From positions 1-17,931 of the forward strand of contig DRKO01000225.1 of assembly GCA_011051745.1 (NCBI GenBank): a DNA stretch of 17,931 bases, written 5' to 3'. The notes beneath the pieces are model-generated. The model was not told the DNA's origin, searched no databases, and saw only the letters and a program-made list of their open reading frames with translations. This DNA comes from Chloroflexota bacterium. GTDB taxonomy: Bacteria; Chloroflexota; Anaerolineae; Aggregatilineales; UBA3940. Position numbers and translations under genes: made by a program. The first letter of the stretch is position 1. Every line of letters starts with the position of its first letter. Positions 1-6,721 of the stretch are shown here, piece after piece.

Positions 1-101
1 CAGGCCAACCCCCCCGCGATCAGCACCGCCGCCACAAACGCCGTCATCCAGAGCGGGGGATGCGGGTTCCCGCCCCGCCTCCGATCAGAGATGTGCTTCA
101 T
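1..101 (-). CDS. N-terminal fragment of an unidentified membrane or secreted protein (runs off the window)
   Basis: Only the first 33 codons are present. They begin MKHISDRRRGGNPHP and run into a hydrophobic stretch (WMTAFVAAVLIAGGLA) that looks like a transmembrane segment or signal anchor after an arginine-rich cytoplasmic start. A purine-rich ribosome binding region (GGAGGAGG and GGAG) lies just upstream of the ATG at 101. The gene follows the Trx/VKOR gene by 31 nt on the same strand, so the two are probably co-transcribed. No family can be named from this fragment. Confidence 0.6.
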   Translation of the reverse strand, partial: MKHISDRRRGGNPHPPLWMTAFVAAVLIAGGLA

Positions 102-132
102 GCAGGCTCTCCTTTTCCTCCTCCGTACCCCG

Positions 133-1278
133 CTACGTCTGGAGCGGGGCGGCCTCCCGCCGATGTGTCGCCGCCGCGACCGCCAGAAGCATCAGCAGCG
201 TTGTAATCACCGCCGAGCTGAGACACCAGCTACAGACTGCCTTGATGGTGAATATCTCCAGCGCCGTCAGGTAGATCGAGAAGAGCGTCCCGAAGGTCGC
301 CAGCCCCAGCAACGCCAGCGCCGCCTGCTCCGCCCGGCGATCATCCGCGACGCGGGCCGCGAGCCACAGCAGCCCGATGGCGAGGTAGCTCAACAGGCCC
401 AGAACGGCCACCGGAACCCCCGCGATGCGGGCATACGGGCTGGATTGCACGATGTTGCACTCCCCGACCGGCCCGCAGATGGCCTCCGTCTGTGTGATCT
501 CGACGTAAGAGAGGTACGAGGCCACAATCAGCCCGGCCACAACAAGCAGCGGGATCGGCCACATCGCACCCAGCCGTCGGGCGTCCAGTTCCGGCCAGAA
601 GTTCCAGTGCGCCCCCCTGATCCTCAGAGCGGTGTAGCCCAGCGCGGCGATCATCCCGATCAGCACCGTGCCTGCCAGCGCCATCCCCACCGGATCGGGC
701 GGCGGCTCCGCGATCCCGGCCTCATCCAGCCGGAACCCCTCCGGCGGGGCCGCCTGAGAAGGCGCGGCTTCTTCCCCGCCGGGGGACGCACCCTCCGGCG
801 CGGGAGTGGCTTCCGAAGCGGTTTCTGCCTCCTCGGTCGCCTGTATTCCGGCGGCAGAAATGAACTCGTCCAGACCGGGGACATCGGGCCAGTCAATGCC
901 GCCGGAGCTCAGCCCCTCCTCGATGATGGCAGGGAATTGCTCCTCGATCTCCACGCTCCCGACCAGCGTCGTATCCCCCACGATCAGGAAGGGGACGCCC
1001 CGCCGCTCTTCGGGAACCTGATAGTACTCAAGCACCGACTGGAAGAACGCCCCGCCTGCCGGCTGGGTGGCGTCAATCGCGAGTATCTGAAGCTGATCGC
1101 CGTATTCGGTAAGGAGGGGCGGCAGAACCTCGTTGATCACGTAATGGCAGTGAGGACAGGTGGGAGAGTAGATCAGGACGGCTCTCACAACTGCCTGCTC
1201 CTGAGCGGAGGCAGTTCCGGGGAACCGGACCCACAGCGTGACCAGTACGGCCAGAAGCCAGAGGACCCGTCGCTTCAT
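133..1278 (-). CDS. Secreted thioredoxin-like / vitamin K epoxide reductase (VKOR) fusion protein
   Basis: The 381-residue protein probably makes disulfide bonds outside the cytoplasm. Residues 1-25 form a signal peptide or anchor ending ASA. Residues 30-145 are a thioredoxin-like domain with a DsbA-type CPHC motif (41-44) and a probable cis-proline (GVPF, P96). A Glu/Ala/Pro-rich linker covers about 147-195. Residues 200-370 are a VKOR domain with the expected four cysteines: C268 and C274 in the periplasmic loop (CGPVGEC) and C349/C352 in the CSWC redox motif. In the VKOR family the membrane domain reoxidises the Trx partner and passes electrons to quinone. Here the Trx domain comes first, the reverse of the well-known cyanobacterial fusion. 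The start at 1278 is chosen because GAGGTG lies 6 nt upstream and the signal peptide follows at once; 1281 and 1350 are alternatives. It could support the thiol chemistry of the ccm genes, but that is inference. Confidence 0.88.
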   Translation of the reverse strand: MKRRVLWLLAVLVTLWVRFPGTASAQEQAVVRAVLIYSPTCPHCHYVINEVLPPLLTEYGDQLQILAIDATQPAGGAFFQSVLEYYQVPEERRGVPFLIVGDTTLVGSVEIEEQFPAIIEEGLSSGGIDWPDVPGLDEFISAAGIQATEEAETASEATPAPEGASPGGEEAAPSQAAPPEGFRLDEAGIAEPPPDPVGMALAGTVLIGMIAALGYTALRIRGAHWNFWPELDARRLGAMWPIPLLVVAGLIVASYLSYVEITQTEAICGPVGECNIVQSSPYARIAGVPVAVLGLLSYLAIGLLWLAARVADDRRAEQAALALLGLATFGTLFSIYLTALEIFTIKAVCSWCLSSAVITTLLMLLAVAAATHRREAAPLQT

Positions 1279-1374
1279 CATGTCACCTCGTTGCTGTGGA
1301 GGGATATATCCATGTTGGTTCTTCAGGAGGTCGCAACCCCGCGCCCCCAATCACTTTACCACCATCGGGCGGGC

Positions 1375-1403
1375 TTGTCGAAGCCTCTCTTTCATGCTAC
1401 TCT
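1375..1403 (+). promoter_or_regulatory. Possible sigma-70-type promoter of the lipoprotein gene
   Basis: TTGTCG (1375-1380) and TACTCT (1398-1403) are separated by 17 bases and lie 64 bases before the lipoprotein ATG, in the divergent gap with the Trx/VKOR gene. The -10 box is weak, so this is tentative. Confidence 0.3.
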
Positions 1404-1467
1404 CTAGCGGGCCGCGCGGCAACTGGCATCCGGCGGGCGGCAGAAAAATCGTCCGGAGGGACAACGC

Positions 1468-2106
1468 ATGATCAAACGGGAGGCTCATCTCCTCGCATGG
1501 ATCACCGGCGCTTTGCTGGTGCTGATTCTGACAGGTTGCGGAACCACACCGGCCACGCCTTCCCTTCCCTCCGGCGCAGACCCCGGTCCCACCGCCACCG
1601 GCATCGTCATCCTGCCCTATCCCAGCCCTTCCCCGCCGGAAGGATCGGGGAGCGCAGAGGCCGCGCCTCCGACGCCCGATCCGGCCATCTACGGCCTGCC
1701 CTCCGAACTGACAGCCAACGAGGTGGCCGCCGCCCGCGCAGGGGAGGCGGTCTACAGTGGCTACAGTTGTGTTGTGACCCCTCAGGGTTGCGCCTGCGAG
1801 ATTCCCGTCATCGAGCGTTCGACGTTCACCTTCGCCCCTGAGGGACACATGCTCTTCCACTTTACAGGCGACGGGTACGCCTCGGAGTGGGAGATGAGCC
1901 GCCTCGGCCCCGATCAGTGGAGCTACACGATCCCGATGTTCAGCCAGTCGGGGGACTTTCAGGGGGCGTTCTTCGTCCTCCTGACCTTCACGCCGGACGG
2001 CTACGTCTACAATCTGGGGGCCGACTTTGACGAAGGCGGGATCGTCACCTGCCCGGATGTCACGTTCCGCCGCCTCTCCACCGCCGGGCAGCCTGACGCG
2101 CCCTAA
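1468..2106 (+). CDS. Hypothetical lipoprotein
   Basis: The 212-residue protein has a type II signal peptide with lipobox LTGC (residues 21-24), so it is probably lipid-anchored at the outer face of the membrane. A Pro/Ser/Thr-rich tether follows to about residue 68, then a globular region of about 140 residues with four more cysteines (SCVVTPQGCAC near 105-115 and TCPDV near 195). That region is rich in aromatic residues and beta-strand-like (FTFAPEGHMLFHF, YVYNLGADF), which suggests a small beta fold. GGAGGGA lies 8 nt before the ATG. It is transcribed away from the Trx/VKOR gene, whose product could oxidise its cysteines. I do not recognise the family. Its stop codon overlaps the stop of the convergent gene. 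Confidence 0.8.
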   Translation: MIKREAHLLAWITGALLVLILTGCGTTPATPSLPSGADPGPTATGIVILPYPSPSPPEGSGSAEAAPPTPDPAIYGLPSELTANEVAAARAGEAVYSGYSCVVTPQGCACEIPVIERSTFTFAPEGHMLFHFTGDGYASEWEMSRLGPDQWSYTIPMFSQSGDFQGAFFVLLTFTPDGYVYNLGADFDEGGIVTCPDVTFRRLSTAGQPDAP

Positions 2107-2918
2107 TAGAGCGCCCACTTCGGCTTAACCAGCCCCACCGCCCGTAACCCCTGAATCACCCCCGTTCCGATCACCGCGCCGACCAGCCCCCGGAAGGCGT
2201 TTTCAATCGGGATGATCGGGATCAGGGTCACCCAGACCTCGTTCGGCCAGTTGAACATGTAATACAGGATCACGCCGACGCTGAGATGGGCGAAGGCCGC
2301 CGCCATCCACGTGCCGAAAAACAGTCCCAGCGCCATCTGTAGCGCGTTCTCGCTGCGGATCCAGCGTGCAAACAGGACGCGGGTCGGCAGGATATAGAGG
2401 ATCAGGCTCGACCAGTGGATGAAGCTGTAGAGGATCGCCACGCCGACATCCACGCCGTTCACCAGCACGCCGCGCCCGATGAACAGCAGCCACTCGGCGA
2501 CAAAGAGGAAAGCGAGCGGAATCCACCACCATGAGCGGCCTCTGTCCCGCCCGCTCATGGTTCCGGCGGCAAAGCTGCCGATCGCCGCCCCCCACACCGA
2601 GGCGAGGGGAACCGCCCCGGCTGTGTGCGGGGCCAGGAAGATACCGATCAGCCGCCCGATCGCGCTCGCCAGCGCTCCGGCCACCGGCCCCAGTATCCAC
2701 CCGATCAGGGGGAAGACGCCCTGGCTGAGCGGGAAGCTCCCCCCGAAGGTGAGGATGGTTGAGAAGGGGACGAAAGCCAGAACCGCCGCCACGGCGGCCA
2801 GAGCGATGATGTAGCTCAGCGGGGCCCCGTCAATCGCCGCGCTGCTGAGCAGCGTTACCTTGCGCTCTTCCCCTGCCGGTTTCTCCGGTGAGTCAGTCAC
2901 AGAGATTCCTTTCTTCAT
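2103..2918 (-). CDS. Multi-pass membrane protein resembling an ECF transporter substrate-binding (S) component
   Basis: The protein of 271 residues has about 20-30 polar residues at the N-terminus, then roughly six to seven hydrophobic helices. The part FVPFS...LSQGVFPLIGWILGPVAGALASAIGRLIG (about 50-95) resembles the glycine/alanine-rich, proline-containing helices of ECF S components, which capture vitamins or other micronutrients for an energy-coupling ATPase module. It is longer than a usual S component (about 180 residues), and no ATPase or T component is next to it, so substrate and even class are uncertain. The ATG at 2918 is preferred because longer reading overlaps the tRNA-Ser gene and is polar and non-conserved in character. 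No strong ribosome binding site is visible. The gene follows the tRNA terminator on the same strand. Confidence 0.65.
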   Translation of the reverse strand: MKKGISVTDSPEKPAGEERKVTLLSSAAIDGAPLSYIIALAAVAAVLAFVPFSTILTFGGSFPLSQGVFPLIGWILGPVAGALASAIGRLIGIFLAPHTAGAVPLASVWGAAIGSFAAGTMSGRDRGRSWWWIPLAFLFVAEWLLFIGRGVLVNGVDVGVAILYSFIHWSSLILYILPTRVLFARWIRSENALQMALGLFFGTWMAAAFAHLSVGVILYYMFNWPNEVWVTLIPIIPIENAFRGLVGAVIGTGVIQGLRAVGLVKPKWALY

Positions 2919-2992
2919 TTCCGGGGCCGTGACCGCCGCCTCCCATTGTGCGGCAGGCCACAGCCCCCCATGCTCAACGGGATAGGAGAAAG

Positions 2993-3030
2993 AAAAACCA
3001 GCCTCGATCGCGCGAGGAGACCAAGGCTGG
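2993..3030 (-). terminator. Rho-independent terminator of tRNA-Ser
   Basis: On the minus strand CCAGCCT (from 3030-3024) pairs with AGGCTGG (3004-2998) and is followed by TTTTT. It lies 8 bases past the tRNA 3' end, as expected for a monocistronic tRNA transcript. The same stem sequence reappears in the terminator at 17511-17551. Confidence 0.8.
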
Positions 3031-3037
3031 GCACAGG

Positions 3038-3125
3038 CGGAGCGGGTGGGATTTGAACCCACGGGGGCCAGAGGCCCCACGCGCTCTCCAGGCGCGCGCA
3101 TTAGGCCGGACTATGCTACCGCTCC
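3038..3125 (-). tRNA. tRNA-Ser (anticodon GGA)
   Basis: The 88-nt gene folds as a class II tRNA. The acceptor stem pairs GGAGCGG with CCGCTCC. The anticodon stem CGCGC/GCGCG encloses loop CTGGAGA, which gives anticodon GGA (serine UCC/UCU). A long variable arm pairs GGGGCC with GGCCCC. The T arm is GTGGG-TTCAAAT-CCCAC, and the discriminator base is G, as in bacterial serine tRNAs. The 3' CCA is not encoded (the next bases are CCT), so it must be added enzymatically. It has its own promoter and terminator. Confidence 0.96.
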
Positions 3126-3135
3126 AGCACCATCA

Positions 3136-3164
3136 ATTATAGCCGGGGGATCGCGGATTGTCTA
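3136..3164 (-). promoter_or_regulatory. Promoter of tRNA-Ser
   Basis: On the minus strand TAGACA (3164-3159) and a perfect TATAAT (3141-3136) are separated by 17 bases. The -10 box ends 10 bases before the mature tRNA 5' end, which leaves only a very short leader. Confidence 0.85.
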
Positions 3165-3170
3165 CGAAAC

Positions 3171-3189
3171 ATGCGTTTAAAAAACGCAT
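3171..3189. repeat. Perfect 8-bp AT-rich inverted repeat upstream of the tRNA promoter
   Basis: ATGCGTTT-AAA-AAACGCAT is a perfect palindrome with a 3-base centre. It begins 6 bases upstream of the tRNA-Ser -35 box and about 80 bases upstream of the oppositely directed UPF0173 promoter. It could be an operator, an UP-like element or the remnant of a terminator hairpin. Confidence 0.6.
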
Positions 3190-3269
3190 CTCCCCTCCGG
3201 CCCTGCCGCGTGCCCGGACACTTTCCCTGAAGTTTCTGCACTTTTTGTGAGGAGCGGAGGGCAGGCCTG

Positions 3270-3298
3270 TTGTCACTCCGGCGTACCTGTCTTATACT
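3270..3298 (+). promoter_or_regulatory. Sigma-70-type promoter of the UPF0173 hydrolase gene
   Basis: TTGTCA (3270-3275) and TATACT (3293-3298) are separated by 17 bases. Transcription would start near 3305 and leave a leader of about 90 nt before the ATG at 3395. Confidence 0.8.
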
Positions 3299-3394
3299 GA
3301 GTGCAGGTCCACCGGTTCGGAAAACCAGCCACGAGGAGCGCGAGAATTCCTGTCGCGTTCTCCGTAGCGCTCTGAATTATCTAAGGAGGCTCCC

Positions 3395-4084
3395 ATGTCA
3401 TTCAAGGTTAAATGGCTTGGTCATGCGTCGTTTGCGATGGAGATTGACGGCTACAGGGTTCTGCTCGATCCCTTCATCACCGGTAATCCGGCGACCGACC
3501 TCGACCCCGACGCGCTGGAAGCCGACTTCATTCTGATCTCGCACGGGCACGGCGATCACGTGGGCGACGCGGTCAGCATTGCCAAGCGCACCAAAGCCAG
3601 AGTGATCGCCAACTTCGAGATCGTCAACTGGTTCACCCAGCAGGGCATTGAGAACACGCACCCGCAGCACATCGGCGGGGGGTTCCACCATGATTTCGGG
3701 TATGTCAAGCTCACAATCGCCCATCATGGCTCGGCCCTGCCTGATGGCAGCTACGGCGGCAATCCGGCGGGCTTTCTGATCACCTCAAAGGGCGGCAAGC
3801 GAGTATATTTCGCCTGCGATACGGGGCTGTTCTACGAGATGAAGTTCTACGGCGAGGAGGGGATAGACGCCGCCTTCCTGCCGATCGGGGACAACTTCAC
3901 GATGGGGCCGGACGACGCGCTGAAAGCCGTCAGGCTGCTGGAGCCGAAAGCCGTCATTCCGGTGCACTACAACACATGGCCGCCCATCGAGCAGGACGCC
4001 GCAGCGTGGGTGAAGCGCGTCAACGAGGAGACCTCGGCGAAGGGCGTGCTGCTCAAGCCGGGTGAGACATACGAGGTCGAGTAG
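3395..4084 (+). CDS. UPF0173 family metal-dependent hydrolase (metallo-beta-lactamase fold)
   Basis: The protein of 229 residues matches the usual length of the UPF0173 (YtkL-type) family. It opens with the family pattern KWLGHASF (residues 6-13) and carries the metallo-beta-lactamase motif SHGHGDH (49-55, metal ligands H50, H52, D54, H55). Further ligands are likely at H110/H111 (IAHHGS), D142 (ACDTG) and H191 (VIPVHYNT). The fold binds one or two metals, usually zinc, in the cytoplasm; the physiological substrate of the family is not established. There is no signal peptide. AAGGAGG lies 5 nt before the ATG, an excellent ribosome binding site. It is a single-gene unit with its own promoter, and its 3' side meets the end of the ccm cluster at a strong hairpin. 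Confidence 0.93.
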   Translation: MSFKVKWLGHASFAMEIDGYRVLLDPFITGNPATDLDPDALEADFILISHGHGDHVGDAVSIAKRTKARVIANFEIVNWFTQQGIENTHPQHIGGGFHHDFGYVKLTIAHHGSALPDGSYGGNPAGFLITSKGGKRVYFACDTGLFYEMKFYGEEGIDAAFLPIGDNFTMGPDDALKAVRLLEPKAVIPVHYNTWPPIEQDAAAWVKRVNEETSAKGVLLKPGETYEVE

Positions 4085-4135
4085 CGCTGGCGATAGACGG
4101 AGACGATCTCCAAGCCCCCGCACAGAGAAAGCACA

Positions 4136-4166
4136 CGGCGGCGGGCCACGCGCTGGCTCGCCGCCG
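4136..4166. terminator. Bidirectional terminator hairpin between the hydrolase gene and ccmD
   Basis: GGCGGCGGGCCA (4137-4148) pairs with TGGCTCGCCGCC (4154-4165) with a single G-T wobble and a 5-base loop; the C at 4136 and G at 4166 extend the stem to 13 pairs. The plus strand continues GGTTGGTTTCTC and the minus strand TGTGCTTTCTC, so it may end both convergent transcripts, though neither U-tract is perfect. Confidence 0.65.
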
Positions 4167-4187
4167 GTTGGTTTCTCAGGAGCCGGT

Positions 4188-4364
4188 TTACTCCTTTTCT
4201 TCCTCCTGAAGACGCCGGAGCATCTCCAGATCGCGCTTGAGGTTTCGCTGGCGGATCACCAGGCTGATCACATAGCCCAGCCCGATCGCGCCGATGATGA
4301 CGTATCCCAGAATCAGATACGAAACCGTGTTGGGGGTGGAACTCTGAACAAACAGGGCAAACAT
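4188..4364 (-). CDS. ccmD: CcmD-like small membrane protein
   Basis: This is a 58-residue protein with one hydrophobic helix (about 14-36, SYLILGYVIIGAIGLGYVIS) followed by a charged, helical C-terminus rich in Arg, Leu and Glu (QRNLKRDLEMLRRLQEEEKE). CcmD has this size and shape: one membrane helix and a short cytoplasmic tail. In the known pathway it helps release holo-CcmE from the CcmABCD complex. The ATG lies only 4 bases past the ccmC stop, and this position directly after ccmC is the main reason for the name, since CcmD proteins are poorly conserved. It is the last gene of the minus-strand cluster and faces the hairpin at 4136-4166. Confidence 0.8.
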   Translation of the reverse strand: MFALFVQSSTPNTVSYLILGYVIIGAIGLGYVISLVIRQRNLKRDLEMLRRLQEEEKE

Positions 4365-4368
4365 GGGC

Positions 4369-5124
4369 CTATCCTGACTGCGAGAAGAAGTGCGCCTTGA
4401 GACGGGCGACACGGTCCGAGAGCCGCTCCAGGCGAATACGATGCCATAACAGCGTGGCGTAGACAAACGTAAAGGTGATGAAGCTGAAGACCATCGCATG
4501 AACCATCCGGGTGGCAAGGCCGAAGTCTCCCTCACCGGTGCCTGCGCTGGAGCCGACCACGACCGGATGGATGGTCGCCTCGATGAAACGAACGCCGAAA
4601 TACGTCATGATCACGCTGGCGAAGGCCACGATGCCGTACACCGCGCCGAAGCGGGCCCGCCGCGCCGGATCGTCGAGGCCCTGACGGAGCATCAGATAGG
4701 CGGCATACGAGAGCCACATCACGGCGGCGGAGGTCAGCTTGGGGTCCCAGGTCCAGGGCTTCCCCCACGCGAACTGCGCCCAGATAGGGCCGCTCGTCAG
4801 CGTGATGGTGACCAGCGCCAGACCGACCTCCACAGATGAGTGCCCGACGATATCCCACGAACGTTTCCCCGTGATCAGGTACACCACGCCCGCGATGGCC
4901 GTAACGAGAAACGCCAGCGCCCCCGCCCAGGCCGCGCCGACGTGGAAGTAGAAAATGCGCTGCACCGCGCCCATCGTACGCTCGGTAGGCGCATAGATGA
5001 AAGCCATGTAAGTCGCGACGAGCAGCATCAGGGCGGTAAAGACGGTCAGGATCGTCAACCCGACCGGTCGGGACGCGGCGCGTTGCGCATCTGCGGGTGC
5101 TTGAGCAGTTGTTGTAGCTGCCAT
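4369..5124 (-). CDS. ccmC: Haem export / CcmE-loading protein CcmC
   Basis: This 251-residue protein has about six membrane helices and belongs to the haem-handling protein (HHP) superfamily. The tryptophan-rich WWD motif is at residues 120-137 (WGKPWTWDPKLTSAAVMW). The two periplasmic histidines that bind haem in CcmC are visible at H61 (FYFHVGAAW) and H186 (ATIHPVVV). CcmC presents haem on the outer face of the membrane and loads it onto CcmE. Length and motif order match the family; the N-terminal 20 residues are an Ala/Thr-rich cytoplasmic extension. GGGAGA is 7 nt before the ATG. It follows ccmB by 114 nt of unusually AT-rich sequence and precedes ccmD by 4 nt. Confidence 0.95.
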   Translation of the reverse strand: MAATTTAQAPADAQRAASRPVGLTILTVFTALMLLVATYMAFIYAPTERTMGAVQRIFYFHVGAAWAGALAFLVTAIAGVVYLITGKRSWDIVGHSSVEVGLALVTITLTSGPIWAQFAWGKPWTWDPKLTSAAVMWLSYAAYLMLRQGLDDPARRARFGAVYGIVAFASVIMTYFGVRFIEATIHPVVVGSSAGTGEGDFGLATRMVHAMVFSFITFTFVYATLLWHRIRLERLSDRVARLKAHFFSQSG

Positions 5125-5238
5125 GAACGGTTCTCCCAGAGAAGCACTGTAGAGGAACTTTGCCCGGGGGAACGAGAAGACCCCGAACTTTATCCTCCAT
5201 ATATTGACACAATTGCAGATATTTTAGTAGATTTCCGC

Positions 5239-5967
5239 CTATTCTTCTACCACAAAATCAAACAGCATGTAGGCCAGCGCAATGTAGATCACGTTGGTGG
5301 CGGCCAGCATGTTAAACCAGACGAGCAACTCGTCGAACGGGATGCCCTCCAGGAGCCCGCGCGTGGCCCGCACCGCCGGGATCAGGATCGAGAGGGCAAT
5401 CGGCAGTAGCAGGATGGGCAGCAGCACCTCCCGACCCCGCGTGTAGATTGACATCGAAGCGATGAGCGTGCCGACCCCGGCATAGCCCAGAATTCCCAGA
5501 ATCAGGGCGGGCACGATCAGGGGGCGGAAGAACGACACATCGAACAGAACGCTCATCACCGGAAGCAGGATCAGGGCAACAACGCCCATGAAGATGAAGT
5601 TTCCGGCCAGTTTGCCGAAGTACAGCGCGCTGCGATCCACCGGCGTAAGCAACAGCCCGTCCAGACAGCCCTGATCTTTCTCGCGGCCCAGCGAACGGCC
5701 CAGCCCCAGCGTGCCCGCAAAGACGAGCGTCGCCCACAGGACGCCCGCCGAGCTCGCCTCCCGACCGGTGCGGTCGAACTCCAGCGCGAAGCTGAATACC
5801 ATGATCGCCAGCAGGGCGAAAACGAGCATCGCGCTGACGGTCTCCTTGCTGCGCCATTCGGCCCGCAGGTCCTTCCAGACAATGGCCGCCGCGGCCCTGA
5901 ATAGAGAAGTCGGGCGGCGGGCGGCGGGGTGTATGGCGGGGCGTTGTTTTTCCGCTTCGAGCGTCAT
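5239..5967 (-). CDS. ccmB: Haem exporter permease subunit CcmB
   Basis: This 242-residue membrane protein starts with a cytoplasmic region of about 30 residues containing the typical IVWKDLRAEWRSKE (29-42), followed by six hydrophobic helices. The conserved CcmB pattern GLGRSLGREKDQGCLDGLLLTP lies after helix 2, and LFFR/SFFRPLIVPA-like and GYAGVGTLIASMS segments follow. With CcmA it forms the ABC transporter whose ATP hydrolysis releases holo-CcmE from CcmC. It is about 20 residues longer than the usual CcmB at the N-terminus; a later start is possible because the ribosome binding site at 5967 is weak. It follows ccmA by 43 nt. Confidence 0.94.
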   Translation of the reverse strand: MTLEAEKQRPAIHPAARRPTSLFRAAAAIVWKDLRAEWRSKETVSAMLVFALLAIMVFSFALEFDRTGREASSAGVLWATLVFAGTLGLGRSLGREKDQGCLDGLLLTPVDRSALYFGKLAGNFIFMGVVALILLPVMSVLFDVSFFRPLIVPALILGILGYAGVGTLIASMSIYTRGREVLLPILLLPIALSILIPAVRATRGLLEGIPFDELLVWFNMLAATNVIYIALAYMLFDFVVEE

Positions 5968-6010
5968 AGGTTCTCATCCACAATGGGCGCGGGACGACGG
6001 AATACATTCC

Positions 6011-6721
6011 TCATCGCACGCCTGCCATGCCGGTGACCTCGGCGTAGGTATCGGCAAAGGTGACCACGTCCAGACCGTCGCGCGGGGCCTCGTAGGCGAT
6101 CTGCCCGCCGGAGAGGATCGCCACCCGGTGGGCAAGCCCCAGCCCGCGCGAGATGTTGTGAGTCGTCATCAGGACGGTGCGCCCGCGCGTCGCCACCTCG
6201 TGCAGTACCTCGTCGAGCGTGGCCGCTGCGTCCTGATCCAGGCCGGTGTACGGCTCGTCGAGCAGCAACACCGGCGGGTCGTGCAGGATGGCCCGCGCGA
6301 TGGCGAGCCGTTGCTGCATCCCCCGGCTGTAGGTGCGCACCAGATCGGCGGCCCGGCGGTGCAACCCGACCGCCTTCAGCACCTCCCGGATGCGCTCCGC
6401 CGGTTGCCGGAGATTATACATACGGGCGTAAAAGCGCAGGTTCTCCTCGGCGGAGAGATCGCCGTACAGCAGGGGCTGATGCGAAACCACGCCCAGCAAC
6501 CCGCGCACGGCGTCCGCGCGGGCGGGCAGGGGAAGCCCCGCCACCGCTATCTGCCCGCCGGTCGGGCGGCTGATGGTGGCGACGATGCGCAGGAAGGTCG
6601 TCTTGCCCGCCCCGTTGGGGCCAAAGAGGGTGAGGAACTCACCCTCCCCGACCGTCAGGGTGACGCCCCGCAGAACGGGGCGCAGCCCGAAGACCTTAAT
6701 AACGCCTCTGGCCTCGATCAT
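6011..6721 (-). CDS. ccmA: Haem exporter ATP-binding subunit CcmA
   Basis: The 236-residue ABC ATPase shows all core motifs: Walker A GPNGAGKTT (34-42), the Q-loop region SHQPLLYGDLS (80-90), signature YSRGMQQRLAIA (131-142), Walker B VLLLDEP (151-157) and the switch histidine in TTHN (H188). It powers the CcmABCD complex that frees haem-loaded CcmE. The start at 6721 is chosen because it forms an ATGA overlap with the stop of the upstream cytochrome gene, a sign of translational coupling; the ATG at 6736 would add five residues. Gene order (ccmA, ccmB, ccmC, ccmD) identifies it beyond the generic ABC family. Confidence 0.95.
   Translation of the reverse strand: MIEARGVIKVFGLRPVLRGVTLTVGEGEFLTLFGPNGAGKTTFLRIVATISRPTGGQIAVAGLPLPARADAVRGLLGVVSHQPLLYGDLSAEENLRFYARMYNLRQPAERIREVLKAVGLHRRAADLVRTYSRGMQQRLAIARAILHDPPVLLLDEPYTGLDQDAAATLDEVLHEVATRGRTVLMTTHNISRGLGLAHRVAILSGGQIAYEAPRDGLDVVTFADTYAEVTGMAGVR

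Noticed and set aside
1302..1311. Palindrome GGATATATCC upstream of the Trx/VKOR gene as an operator
   Set aside because: A single 10-bp palindrome with no second copy and no clear promoter beside it is too little evidence.
91..1407. Long plus-strand open frame opposite the Trx/VKOR gene
   Set aside because: Arg/Pro/Gly-rich translation without domains; the minus strand has a signal peptide, CPHC and VKOR motifs. It is a GC-driven antisense shadow.
2919..3101. N-terminal extension of the ECF-S-like gene to 3101
   Set aside because: It would run through the tRNA-Ser gene and its terminator; the internal ATG at 2918 gives a normal membrane protein.
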